Shown: one piece after another, positions 11,820 through 23,191 of the stretch | Layout: every line of letters starts with the position of its first letter | Position numbering within the stretch: the first letter of the stretch is position 1 | The notes under the pieces: model-generated | What the model saw: only the letters and a program-made list of their open reading frames with translations | What the model was told of the DNA's origin: nothing | Database searches by the model: none | Program-made: the position numbers and the translations under genes | Source: Ascarosepion bandense | Taxonomy: Eukaryota > Mollusca > Cephalopoda > Sepiida > Sepiidae | Assembly (NCBI GenBank): GCA_037127315.1 | Contig: JBBBDQ010000191.1 | Coordinates: 15,609,001 to 15,673,000 of the forward strand | Direction of reading: 5' to 3' | Length of the DNA: 64,000 nucleotides

Positions 11820-12625
11820 CAAAAAAAGAAAAAAAAAGTGTCCTGTTTTCCTCAAGATATACTAAGGAAGTGAATATCAATTTTGCAATGTGAAAATTCT
11901 GAGAGCAAATGTAAATTTTTTTTTTTTAAATTATCACAATCAATTCACATTACTATTATCATCATGTGTAATATTGACAGAAAAGGCAAGTTTTTAATTT
12001 TCTTCAGTCACATAGTTATGTGTCTGTTATTATATACCTTACTCATATTATCCAGATCTTGCAATTCTGATTTAGCATTATAAATCCTTTTTATTAGTTA
12101 AGGGTATAAGTGTATGATTGGGTTGTGCTGAAAAACAGTGAATTAAAAAAATAGTTTAAGATTGAATCAGTAAGTGTAAGTTGGAGAACTCTTCCTGGAG
12201 CCATGCCCAAATTTAGAAAACTCTATAGCTGAAAGGACTGATGCAGAAATGTTTTATCTTTCAAAGAATTGATTTCTTTTTCACTGACTTTTATGTTAAT
12301 ATTAAATCATGAGTATCATCGATTCTGATGCTAAATTTAGTTTTAGTTTCAATGCGCTATTTGAGACTGTAAAATAGTAGATGCCCATAAAGATTTTATA
12401 AGTGATTGTCCAAACAATATTTTCTTAATGGCTCTTCTCAAAGTTATAGACAATGGGGAATAGTCTGACATTGTGCAAATCATTATTATTCATACTGAAA
12501 TTCATGCTAGGGTTGAAAAGACTGAATGATTCCTCAATAACATTTTGTGAAAATCTTAGATTTTTCATTTAGTTGTAGAGGTAAAACAAAAAGTTTATTA
12601 CAGTGACTGAATATTTCACTGTTCA
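11820..12625. other. AT-rich probable intronic sequence
   Basis: No gene or assignable repeat. Confidence 0.4.
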
Positions 12626-12627
12626 AA

Positions 12628-12629
<2 letters not shown>

Positions 12630-12674
<45 letters not shown>
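12630..12674. repeat. (TA)n microsatellite
   Basis: A pure alternating TA tract of about 45 bp. Confidence 0.97.
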
Positions 12675-12679
<5 letters not shown>

Positions 12680-12779
12680 AAATAATGTATTTGCCAAGAA
12701 TAAATTTTCTAGCAGAGGAAGAAGTATTAAAATTATTTGTAGGTCTTTGTGTGTGATGAGCCTAAGTGGGAGCAAAGAA

Positions 12780-12985
12780 GATTACAGTGAGTGAAAGTGA
12801 ATGAGAAAACTTTAATGAGAAGTGAGGAAAAGTACAATAATGGTACAGGATTCAGGTAGATGGCGATTGACATTGCATTGAAATATTTAAATATGGTAAG
12901 TAGCAGGAAGCACAAAATCAGGAGTTCCCCAGGCGAGAAGTGTGAGCAAAGAAAATGTTAGAATAGAACAAATGGTTGAATCTAG
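12780..12985 (-). mobile_element. LINE C-terminal fragment, strongly diverged
   Basis: Minus-strand homology to the end of the Jockey/CR1-type ORF2. The + strand phrase 'gagttccccaggcgagaagtg' (trimmed) followed by 'gagcaaag' matches 29033-29062 in the well-preserved copy. The neighbouring 'gattgacattgcattgaaa' matches the sequence encoding the last residues of ORF2. It is more diverged than the other copies and has lost its 3' UTR signature. Confidence 0.6.
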
Positions 12986-12989
12986 CCAG

Positions 12990-14108
12990 TTAACAGTAAA
13001 ACTGAGACTTATTTGATAGTCTAGTAGTATACTTAATTTATGTAGTCAAAGCATCAGAGCTCATCAGAACAATTGCCATGGAAATATTTGGAGAACAGTC
13101 AGAGGAAAGCCATGTCATGTTGGTGGGAAAGATCAAGATCAAAAGTTAACTGGTGATTGAAATTGTAAACGTTAAAGACACTAGTTTATGAACTTTTATG
13201 ATTAAAAAGTTCAACAATCCTGTTCATTTTGTACAAGTTCCAGTAAGACCTCATAATGTATGTACTTGTGACTCTTGAAACTAGCAGTACATTTGCTAAT
13301 TTTATATCTCATGTATGATGTGACCTCCTTAAAATTAGCTTAAAAATGAAGTCTTCAAAAGTTGCATGATACATGAGTATATACAGTAATTGCCTGCAGC
13401 ACTCTTGAATGCATTCAATATCTTCTTTTAGCACAAAGTGAGAAGATAGCTTTGCCATAAGTAATGTATCTATTCACCTGCTTACTTAACTATGCATAAG
13501 CTGTCCGGTTCTTTAAGTTAGTATCCAAATAATCATACTTCAAGTGATATAGTTTGCTTGATTTCAAGCTTCAGAATGACTATCCAGATTACGCATCTGC
13601 ATTCCTTTCTATCATAATTACATTTTTATACTTTTATAAAATTCTCAAAGCTGGAAGGACTTAACTTTTCTGTGTACTAAACTGATGGAATATACAGCTA
13701 ATTGAATTGCTGTTATTGGTTCTCTTATTATCTGGTAAAATTGTAATAAAACAATTTTTTTATTATTACCATGTTTATTTAATAATTAATCTATAAGTTG
13801 CAGGTGTTTGGAAGCAAATGGTTATAAATTAATCTTTACTCCTATATACATTCACTTATCTTGTAATATACAGACATTTATTAGATTGTGCATCTATTGA
13901 CACACTCAAATAAAGTCATGACTTAAAAGCTAATTATACATTATTAAATCTAAAATCTTTGTACATGACCTAATAATTTTGAATGTTTAAAAAATAATCT
14001 TTTTACAATTGATTATATAAGAAAAGATAATGGAAAAAAATAACTTTCACTTAATTTATTATAAGAGGACTTAAAATACATAAGAAAATGAAATACTTTC
14101 ATTGAGTG
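12990..14108. other. AT-rich probable intronic sequence
   Basis: No gene or assignable repeat. Confidence 0.4.
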
Positions 14109-14111
14109 GTT

Positions 14112-14342
14112 TGGCATTTGCAACATTAGCATTCAACATACTCAAATCTACCCCATAAATATCAGCTCCCAAAGTCTCACTGTTTGTGGTCAAAGCTTTA
14201 CTGTTTTTGAGACTTCCTGCATTATTTGTGTTAATGCTATATATTTTGACAGAGTATACATGGGGTAGGATACAGTGGGTTGAACATGGAGAGCTGATAT
14301 TTACAGGGCGGGTTTGAGCAGGATGAATGCTAAAGGGTTAGA
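14112..14342. mobile_element. MITE-like element with ~45-bp imperfect terminal inverted repeats
   Basis: The left arm (14126-14172) contains 'ttagcattca' and later 'taaatatcagctc'. The right arm (14288-14340) carries the inverse, 'gagctgatattta' and 'tgaatgctaa', ending in 'agggtta'. The length is about 230 bp with a non-coding centre. The terminus resembles the 'aaccctttagcattc' ends I associate with abundant cephalopod MITEs; that link is from memory and untested. Confidence 0.7.
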
Positions 14343-14344
14343 CA

Positions 14345-17188
14345 AACATTGATGTTTAGTTGGCATAACATCTTTATCTTTATTTTGGGAAAGTATACTT
14401 GTTGCTTGTTTGTTTTTCTTTTCTTTTTTTATTTTGTAATTTTAATCTATATAACTATGGAGAAGAGATTTTTCCCATAAATAATTGTTTTACACACTTT
14501 TTAGATTATTAAATGCTTCTTGTTCAGAATCACTTTAAAGGGTTGTTTATGAAAATATTTTTATTAATACATATATTTTATTTGAATGCATTCTGGATGA
14601 GTTTGTACCAAAGATAAAACATAACTTAAGTTGTAAAATTTCACTGAAAGATTTACTAATTTTTACTGCTGAAGGATGTGTGAATTGATTGTTTACTGTG
14701 TATGTAACTTTAAACTTGACTGTTTGTGAATTTATTACTATGTTATTTATTAATGCTTGATGGATGACTAAAAAAAATTGTGAAAAATTGTATTGGTAGT
14801 TATTAATTTTTCTTTTGTTATTGTTAAATGGAATAGTGATGTTGCAGTAAGTTATAAGGCAGTTTTTTCTACTTCATATATAATAATTCAAGAGTGTACA
14901 AGTCTTGATTGTAGGAATCATAAAATATGAAAGATTTATCTAACTTTTAGTTGCTTGTTTGAATGGCTTCAGCTGAAATCAATTACATTCATACTAATAT
15001 GACTAGCCAAAATATATTCTCTAGATAAATTATGAAACTAATTTTTATATGTCTATAGATTTATTTCGAAATCACAGGAATGTTTTCAAAATAAACTCTG
15101 ATACGACTTTAACAATAAATAATTTTATTGTGAAAGAAAGTGATTATATTGGAATCATCTTCTACCAGTTGGTGGTAAAAAAAATCTGTTATTGCTACAG
15201 AGTAACAGACATCAGTAACCGTTGTCTTTAAAAGGTGGAATGGATGAACAAAGTATACATTCTGATTGCAGTTGCTGCTTTTTCTTTTATGTGTATGCAT
15301 TTAAGGCATGACTGCAGTCTTTCTTGCACTTTGGTCCCATCATTTTTGTTAGAGATATGTCTATTTATTCTCACCATAATTGTTCATTTTTGTGATAACA
15401 ACGCAAGTAGCTCTTATATCAATTCTTAATCATGACTTATAGAGCTAGTAATGACATTATATAATTATGAGGGGATAATGAAAAGTTCTCAGCATTTTTC
15501 TGAAATCTGGCCAATCATCAGAAACTTAATTTTTTAAAATTTTTTTGATTGTGTCAAGAACTTTTTCTTTCTTGTATAATTCTCTTGTGAAATATTACAA
15601 GAAGTTTTGTTTTAGCTTTGTTTTCCTTTTTATTTTGAAATATTTTGTCATGACTTTTTTCAAATCAGGCTCAAAAGTCATTTGTAACAATCTCCTAAAG
15701 CATAGTGAAGATATGGATGTAGAAATAAGAAGATAAAAATAGACTGGAAAATGTCCTTATATGAATTCTCTGTATCATTGAGGAAACAAATTGGATTGAA
15801 TTTGTAGAATTGGATTGCCATGGTCAAATGCAAAGTAAGTAACAGAACTGTCCACCAAACAATTGTTTTCAATAACAAGAAAAAAAAAACCAGCTCTCAA
15901 AAAATAATATAAAGCAAACAAACAATATATGCAAAGCAATAGTAATGTTCGTAAACTAAGTGGAGTCTATACACAAAAGCAAGTTCAGACAAGTGAATGT
16001 AGTGTTCTGGCTTCAAGACAAGATAGATTGAGATTACATCAGGTTAAACTGACCTATTTTATTGGCTCAGAAACAATCCAAGTGTGTATTTGTATGCTTT
16101 TGCCTATAAAAGAGGAGAGGAAACTGTTTTGCAATCATTCCTAAAGGAGTTTGAAACCAATAGAACATTTCAAAACCATTTACATGCATTGTGGATAGAA
16201 TTTTTTGCAAGAATAAAAAAAATGTTTCTAAAATATGTCAAGTTTTGAAAAATGGAATTCCATGTATTGAAGTGCAGAAAATATAATCAATTGTCTATAT
16301 ATGTCCATCTATGTTTTTTATATTTAAATTTAAACAAAACTGGTAGATGTTTATTTAAAGAAAAGCCTATAAGCATACCTTTATTTCTTATCAGATTAAC
16401 ACTGACCTTTATCAATCTTTGTTCTAAAAAAGTAAACAGGTAAAATTAACTTGATTATTTTTGAACTTAGCAACTTTTGACCAATTTAGCATTCTTAGTG
16501 ATGTTTCCAATAAACAAAATGCTCAATCCCTAACTACTCTACCTTCATAGTTTAATCTATTGATTTCCAGTGGAATTATGATTTGACTTCCCTTTCTATG
16601 ACATTCTCAAGACTTGATTCATATTTGTGATAAACCTTTTGTTGAGAATTATCAAAAAGTAGATATATAATCAGTAATGTTTCATTATTGATATCTTTAG
16701 GATTTTATATCTTTTGTAAAGCAGCGAACAAAATACATTAATGAGTCTGAGATAATTTCAATTAAAAAAAAGTACTGTTTTAATTAATAGAGGAAACAAT
16801 TTACCAGGTCAAAAATGTATAAAAGGTGCTTTGATTGCTAGATCATCAACAGTAAATTCATATCCAGGTTCTCAACATTTCACTTTTCTTGATAGATTCT
16901 TCTATTAACACAATGTAAGATACTTAATAATAGAAATGATAAAAGAATGAAAACCAAGAGAAATTGAGTGGGGTTGGTTGGACTACATACCCTAACACAT
17001 CTAAAAAAAAAATTTCTGCATTTTGTTTTTGTGCACAATTATATTCAACATTCACATTTTTATATTCCTCCTCTCCTTCCTACACATATACATTGCTTTA
17101 GTCTGAAGTCCTCAAGGATGAAACATCACACAGAATTTTTCCCAATTTGTCATTAATTTATCTAACATTGTTTATACATACATACATA

Positions 17189-17190
<2 letters not shown>
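14345..17190. other. AT-rich probable intronic sequence
   Basis: There is nothing I can assign. Short open frames occur only by chance and carry no domain. Confidence 0.45.

Positions 17191-17191
<1 letters not shown>

Positions 17192-17236
<45 letters not shown>
17192..17236. repeat. (TA)n microsatellite
   Basis: An alternating TA tract after a short (CATA)n lead-in. Confidence 0.97.
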
Positions 17237-17238
<2 letters not shown>

Positions 17239-17239
17239 T

Positions 17240-18550
17240 TTACACATAAATAAAACTGAGTCTTATGTACAGTGTGTATATAAAAGAATTGGGTAATTTA
17301 TTTTTTACATTTTTATGGCCCAACTCTCTATCAATGACTTGTAAGTTGTAAGGTCATATTTTATGGAGTTGGCATTTTAGATAATAAAAATATAAAACCC
17401 ATGGTTTTTCAAAATGTGCTACACATAAATTATTGTATATGAAGCAAAAGATCAAATTACTAGCTGAAAACAAGACTTCACTTCTATAGCCATCTCTACA
17501 TTCTTTCACAAATACACAAAAATGAATGTTCTACAATCAATGTCCTGTCTTTTTAAAGTTGCTGTCAGTATTTCCATCAAATGCATAAATGGAATCTTTT
17601 GTGTGTATAATACCAAAAAACAACAATGAAATGTTGTTGACATATTAAAGTTTTATGTGAACATTTAAAAAAAAAAAAGAAAAGTTAATTGTGAATCTTC
17701 TGTAAATGAGCCTAACTTTTTCTTTTTTTTTCTTTGTTTTTTACAAAGAATTATAACTGCTATCCAGGAGAAGATAAATAATGTCACATGAAAAAAAAAA
17801 AGTTTTGCTCTGTATTATGTAGGATTATATATAAAAGTAATGATGTCAAATCCTTGAATAGAGCAGATAATCCAAATAGATTTATTTAAATTATTAAATA
17901 AATAGATCTATATAGAGAGCTCAATGGGTACTATCCAGAACAGTATGATATACAAAAAGAAAAAACTCAACACATCATCTAAGGTGATTATAAACTATAA
18001 TTCATTTCGACGAGCAAGTTTTTTTTTTTTTTTGTACCCATCTCATCAAACTACAAATTTTAAATAGTTTTATCAGAACATTCAAAAAACAAGAAGTTAA
18101 ATAGTATGGCCCTGAAAAAGTTTTTTTTATTTTTCCTGGGTGTTATAAAGTTGCTGTCTTGAATTGCAGAGGAAGAAAGGTTAACATTACATATGCTAAA
18201 TGTAGTAAGAGGAAACATGTTAATGGCAAAATCAAGATATAAGAATATAGCCTCCCAAAAAACATATTTGCACAGAATTATATACATACTTGTATACAAA
18301 CTTACAAATAAACATACACACATAAGTCTACACTCTTATACACATATCTAACACAGTTATACACACATACAGGCTTGCTTATAAAAAAAGTGATAGTAAG
18401 TTTGCAGGTGTATTGGAATGTAGTAAGCTGAAATCATATTTAAAAGGTCATTTAAATTTATATTTATAATGACATTTAAAAATGATCCCATTCTTCTGGT
18501 TTAATAATTGGCTATTTTTTAAAATTTAAAAAAAATCTAATCATAAATAT
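17240..18550. other. AT-rich probable intronic sequence
   Basis: No gene is seen. A (CACATA)-like cluster lies near 18310-18370. Confidence 0.4.
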
Positions 18551-18557
18551 AACACTT

Positions 18558-18717
18558 CGCCAGGTAGGTCGCTGTTGGTTTCGATCCAGATAGTTGGTCG
18601 TAGGTTGACTCTGTTCACGATGATCTCCCTTGTCCCACGTTGTGTTGATTGATCACAAAGCAGTCATGTGAGTTTTTCGCTAGCTGTCTCTCTGCCAAAC
18701 TAAACCAAACTGGGAAG
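18558..18717 (-). repeat. Leader-like repeat shared with 11670-11790
   Basis: On the minus strand, 'gatcaatcaacacaacgtgg' is followed by 'gacaag' and a GGTTTCGATCC-type B-box-like word (in + orientation at about 18578). The block is homologous to 11670-11790. It lies directly downstream, in minus orientation, of the promoter-like block 18718-19830, which is where an LTR retrotransposon leader would lie. Confidence 0.4.
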
Positions 18718-18805
18718 TGTGAACACAATTAGATATTAAAAGAAAGAAATGTGGCACCAAAAAAAAATAAATGAACCGACGTCTGAAGTGTTATAAAAGG
18801 AAGTC

Positions 18806-18815
18806 TTTATATACA
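18806..18815 (-). promoter_or_regulatory. TATA box of the putative minus-strand LTR
   Basis: Reads TATATAAAG on the minus strand, followed by a second ttataa. Its place about 90 bp before the putative end of the LTR fits a U3/R boundary. Confidence 0.4.
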
Positions 18816-19618
18816 GGAAATAATTAACATAATAGTCATTCAGATATTTCCCAATCCCTGCTCCTATCAAGCTGGTAACGGAACGAAAATCTCTTAAGTA
18901 AATCGAAGTATCTTCCTAAACAATAATCAAGAAATCTGGCTAGCCACAGTGCTTTGCTCTGAACAGAGTTCTAATTTTGCAGCAATTCCGGTCGACTTTG
19001 GTTCTTTTTCTTTGGAATGTTGCAGAAATTGCTGAAGTGCTGGGTTATGGGTAGGTTGGCATGGCTCATCTTGTGGATTTCTTTTCTGGACTGGATCACT
19101 CTCTGTCTTTAATTCTGTTCGGCTGGCAATTTCTAAAACCTTGTCTGCAAAATCACTTCTTGTTTGCCTTTAACTCTGGTTTGTCGATTGGCAACAGGCT
19201 TCTCTACGGTTGGCACCCAACGGCATAGTGTTTATCTGTCTCTTTACTTCAGCTGGTAAGTGTCTTTGGCAGGCGGCGATTTTTCTATGGTTGGCACCCA
19301 CATGGCAATTATCTCAATGTCATTACGTCTCTGGGCGGCCAGGAACTCAGCTGAAACTCCAACTGCCAGCTCCAACTGCAACCGACTTTGGTCCCTCGGG
19401 ACCCTGTGTTTCTGCCCATGCCATGGTGTGGAGTTGACAGACGCTGGGTGTCTAACCCCTCATCTCAGCAACCAATAGAATGCTGAGGTTAGCTGCTACT
19501 CGTTGTTGCCTTTGGTTTACCCAATGGGATTAGTCTTATTTCTATGGCGTCAATTGCTGGTCATCTCCCCCTTTTGGGGCGCTGGTTCATAGAACCAATG
19601 ACATACCTCTCTGTCTTA

Positions 19619-19626
19619 TGACGTCA
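19619..19626. promoter_or_regulatory. CRE-like palindrome TGACGTCA
   Basis: An exact consensus cAMP-response-element palindrome in the promoter-like block, near two CCAAT words (19511 and 19594). Binding is an inference from the sequence alone. Confidence 0.4.
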
Positions 19627-20214
19627 TCTTCCTATACTCCTTTTCTGGGCTGGACTTATCCAGCGAGTTTTCTTTCTCATGAAATAATTTTGGGGATTTT
19701 TAATCAATCACTATTAACCTTTTGAACCTGTCATGAAAGCCTGTATGACTAAACTTTTCCCTTTTCTCTGAAACAAACAGGCAGGCTACAGGTGGCCTGT
19801 CTGTTTACATTGTCATCTAGATAAGAATCCCCCCCCCCCATCTGCATTTCCAATATCTGTATTTTCAGTCACAGATATTTTTAAAGCTTTCCGTGATGAC
19901 AGAAAAACATTTTGTTATCAATTTCTTTTTCCCAATTCATGCTAGCCAGACAATTCCTTTATTTCACTTGTCATTTTTTGTGGGTGGGCTTGATTCTCTT
20001 AATTTCCAGTGTCAACCTTCTGCTAGGGCATCTGGATTGTTTTTATATTTTTAATCAAATTATCAATGTCTATTGTTCTGTGTTTTATCTAACCTTGGAA
20101 ATAAAAAAGGAATTTATTTTTCTTTTCTTTATTTTCTTTCTTTCCTTCTCAGGTTTAAAATAACAAATATCTTCTATATATTCTTACATATTTTTTAAAT
20201 TTTTTTTTTTATGA

Positions 20215-20500
20215 GGGATTTTATTATCAAAGATTTTTTTATTTCTGGTATTTACAGTGGTAGGAATTTGTTTAATTATTTGGTAGTCATGGTTGGAGTA
20301 CACTTTAATATAGATAGGAGTTTCACTGTCTTTGTAATAAGGTTTAAATGTATTATTAGAAAGGTTTAAAGTAATATCTAAAAAATTAACTATTTTAAGG
20401 TTGGATGAAATTTCTGTTTTAAACTTTTCTTTTGCAGAAAGGGGTCTCTCAGATGATTAATAAAGAGCTGTTTCATTTTAGAGCAGGTTTTTTTGTTTTT
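20215..20500 (-). mobile_element. Penelope-like retroelement, post-RT segment
   Basis: The minus strand has an open reading with a KIVNFLDITLNLSNN motif, then a KPYYKDSETPIYI-like phrase, SNHDYQIIKQIP, and IFDNKIP. This series (VNFLDV-, NHPP-like and -IKQIP) follows the RT core in Penelope-like and related elements. The RT core itself is absent. The fragment abuts a LINE fragment beginning near 20535. Confidence 0.68.
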
Positions 20501-20534
20501 TTTTTCAAACTGATCACTTACAATTAAGACAGAA

Positions 20535-21590
20535 TTAACTAGTTATCATCAGTGTAGATACCGAGTTGAAAACTCATACCATTAGGAAGGTTGTTGATGA
20601 AAATTAGTAACAATGTAGGTTGAAGTATAGAAATCTGGGAGATGCCTGCTTTAATACAAAAATATCTAAAAGAATGGCCATTTAAGACAACTTTCGTTTT
20701 GCAATTGGATAAGAAAGACTGAATCAATTCAAACAGTTGGTCCAGAAATACTATAATCATTTAACTCATAAAGACCAGTATGCCAAATCTTGATGTCTTT
20801 AAGATATCAGCAGCCCAAGCTTCACTATTATTTAAAACCTGATACTCTTTCAGTAATAATCATTAATACATCAGCAGTTGACCTAGAGAAGCAAATGCCA
20901 TATTTTGTCTAAAAGATGACTCTGCTATGTGAAAGGCTTAGCTATTTCAGAGTTGATTAGAGCCTCTAGTACTTTGCTAAAAAGATGCAGAAGGCCAATA
21001 GAATGGTCAAATAGTTTGCCTGAGTTTTAAAGACTAGAACCACAGAAGAGGATTTCTATCAAGTAGTAAAGCAAAAAGTAGCAAAGTAGTTATTGTACAG
21101 TTTAGAGAACAGGAGCCAGTTTGGGAGCATATTGCTTAGGGACTAGTGCAAGGATGCCATCACATCCACATGCTTTATGGGGATCTAGTTTAGAGGAGAT
21201 GATAGCAGAAACCATGGATGAGTTATATGTATATTACTCAATAGGGAAAGTCAAACTAAGATACTCTAAGTGAATCAAGAATAGAATTTGAGTTACTGAT
21301 TTTGCTTTATCAGTAGAAGATATTAACACTCAAAGTGAGTAAAGAGAGGAGGGATAGAAGACTTAATCTTATTTAAAACACTATTACAGAGATGCCAGTA
21401 GTTGTGAGAATCCAACCTGTTTGCAGCTATATGGTACCTCAGTCTATCAGCAAATAAGGACTTAGTTTTTTTGAGGGCATGTTTATAACCATTACAAGCA
21501 TACACAAATAGGTGTCTGCTGTGATTGAAACTATCATACTGGACGAAGTGATTCCTGTTGAACAAGCTAGTGTGAACCAAGAAGATTGTG
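20535..21590 (-). mobile_element. LINE RT fragment (Jockey/CR1-type, distinct subfamily)
   Basis: On the minus strand, from about 21580 downward, the ORF2 linker (HALKKTKSLFADRLRYHIAA) is followed by ISSKLDPHKACGCDGI (about 21200-21150) at the RT entrance. The RT core comes next, with VVLNGHSFRYFC, LLLIFINNLPNG and YTDDN in place of YADDT at 20539-20553. The copy stops just after this catalytic box. Frameshifts occur around 20800-21050. Its residues differ enough from the 56770-59590 copy to suggest another subfamily of the same clade. Confidence 0.82.
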
Positions 21591-21627
21591 GTTTTTACCT
21601 GATATTTCTGAGAAGGAACAAAAGCAT

Positions 21628-21629
<2 letters not shown>

Positions 21630-21668
<39 letters not shown>
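21630..21668. repeat. (TA)n microsatellite
   Basis: An alternating TA tract just upstream of the exon at 21867. Confidence 0.97.
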
Positions 21669-21670
<2 letters not shown>

Positions 21671-21866
21671 TTTTATAACCCAAGAAGAAACTTTTGTAGC
21701 ACAGAAAGGTTTTAATTGGATTAAATTCTAATAATCAGTGCTTTATGATTATCCCAAGTGTGGAGAATGCCTAATTGCCTTGATTTGATATAAATTCCGT
21801 CTTTTCCGTCTGACTATCCTAATTCTTCTTTTCATTCTTTTTACTTATTTATTTTTCTTTTTACAG

Positions 21867-21939
21867 AAAGTCGATGTCCTTGGTTTAATGGTGACAGACA
21901 TAATGAATAAAACACATGAATTTCTTCAACCTAATCCAG
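21867..21939 (+). CDS. Internal exon of endophilin-A (SH3GL family), BAR-domain N-terminal part
   Basis: A 73-bp exon is flanked by a pyrimidine-rich tract plus ttacag (acceptor, 21861-21866) and gtaagt (donor, 21940-21945). In phase 0 it encodes KVDVLGLMVTDIM, NKTHEF and LQPNP, plus one base of a split codon. The pattern KxDV, DIM-KT, EFLQPNP is the conserved stretch after the first amphipathic helix of the endophilin BAR domain. Endophilin-A proteins bend membrane and recruit dynamin and synaptojanin in synaptic vesicle endocytosis. The BAR dimer acts on the cytosolic face of the plasma membrane. Neighbouring exons were not found in the window, so the flanking introns are long. Codons are intact and no indel is seen. 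This is the only supported host coding exon. Confidence 0.85.
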
Positions 21940-21945
21940 GTAAGT

Positions 21946-22498
21946 CTCTCGCCTGTGGTTTTACTTTCTGTCTATTTCTATCTCTTTAATAAATAATATT
22001 GCTGTGTAGCAGTGGAGAAAATAAATGCAATATTTGGAGATCTATATTTACTTACACAAAATGTATTACCGTAAGACTAGTGATGGTAGTCAATGTTTTT
22101 TTATACGTTGTTGCTATAACAGATTTTGTAAGTATTAGATGAATTCCTAGATAAGAGGAGCCCATTAACCTGATTTGAGCTTTTTCTTTTCTCAGATGTT
22201 TTTGTGCTGCTTGGCACTATAATAAAATCTATAACTTGAAAATCTATAATTCTATTTTCTCTTCAAGTGCATCATGTTGAAATATTTTAGCTTTCAATTA
22301 AGAATTCAGTGCTTGCTAATCTGCATTGAGCCTCTTTCAAACAAATAAAATGTAGTTTTTGTAACAGGCAAGTGGATCTGGGAGACATGTTACTATCTGC
22401 AGTAGTAACATACCCTGATGAGAAACAGGAAAGGAAATACCTGCCACAATTTAGAGTGTAATAACAGTGTCTCTGCTGGAGGAAGTAATAACAATTAT
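21946..22498. other. Intron sequence downstream of the endophilin exon
   Basis: AT-rich, with no repeat family identified. A 133-codon minus frame (22287-22688) crosses the (TG)n tract and lacks any domain, so it is not annotated. Confidence 0.5.
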
Positions 22499-22530
22499 TG
22501 TGTGTGTGTGTGTGTGTATGCGCGCGCGCG
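22499..22530. repeat. (TG)n(CG)n microsatellite
   Basis: Alternating TG followed by a CGCGCGCGCG run. The pattern is purine-pyrimidine alternating and so could adopt Z-form DNA; that is an inference. Confidence 0.95.
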
Positions 22531-23137
22531 AAAGAGCGATGCTGCTTCTGACTTTTGAAAAAGAATGCCATCACTTTGAAGTAGCAAGATAGAAATGCAA
22601 TCAACAACCACCCCATCAAGGTGGTTGATTGAAAGATAAGTGTAGTTTTCAAGTGGATGAATAACAACCACAATGTCTTTGTAGTCATTGCTTATTTGCT
22701 TTGTATTGCGTTAGAAATGACAGCAAAGCTCTAGTTGAATTCTGTGAACAATAAAATTGGCATCATTTAGCTTTTATTTATACAAGACATTCTGAATATT
22801 TTGATGTACTGTCAGAAATATTATGCTGTCTTTCATATATTTTTGCAGAGATGGTTCTTTAGCTTTGTTTTTTATTTATTGGAATAAAAGAGCCTCTGTT
22901 AATGCATATTTCTTTTCCTATTCTCACATTTTACATAAGGGTCATCACACTTGTCATAATTCTATACTTGCTAGTTCTAAACTTCAACTGGTAAAATTTA
23001 TTTGGAAAATATTGATTTTTGTTCATTTATACCAATAAGCCCTTTCTCCCTATTTAAAAAAAAAAAAAAAACTTGATCAAAATGTAAATTCCCCTTTTAT
23101 GATAGATGTGCATCTGTCATCTCTAAAATTTTTACAG
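22531..23137. other. Intron-like AT-rich sequence
   Basis: No gene or assignable repeat. Confidence 0.4.
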
Positions 23138-23191
23138 ATAAATGCACCCACCTCTTTTGCCTTGCAAGGCAAAAGAGGTGGGTGCATTTAT
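23138..23191. repeat. Perfect 54-bp palindrome with no spacer
   Basis: Two 27-bp arms meet at ccttg/caagg with no spacer and no mismatch. The left arm starts ataaatgcacccacctc and the right arm ends gaggtgggtgcatttat. The next bases outward (g and g) do not pair. The symmetry is complete, so it is either young or maintained. Confidence 0.97.

Larger units (their letters stand above)
18718..19830 (-). mobile_element. Probable LTR (solo or partial) on the minus strand
   Basis: This block of about 1.1 kb is visibly richer in G and C than its surroundings. On the minus strand it has a TATATAAAG box (about 18806-18815), and several CCAAT words farther upstream (19472, 19511, 19594). A palindromic TGACGTCA lies at 19619-19626. 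The + strand left end begins tgtgaacac, so in minus orientation the block would end in CA, as LTRs do. The minus strand also has an open segment of about 80 codons without ATG (19169-18927), rich in E, K and Q. The distal boundary is uncertain. A host promoter or regulatory island is the alternative. Confidence 0.45.

Noticed and set aside
12603..12794. 63-codon ORF with (IY)n
   Set aside because: Produced by the (TA)n microsatellite.
22287..22688. 133-codon minus-strand ORF
   Set aside because: It crosses the (TG)n(CG)n tract, which gives a run of Thr-His, and has no domain or family motif.
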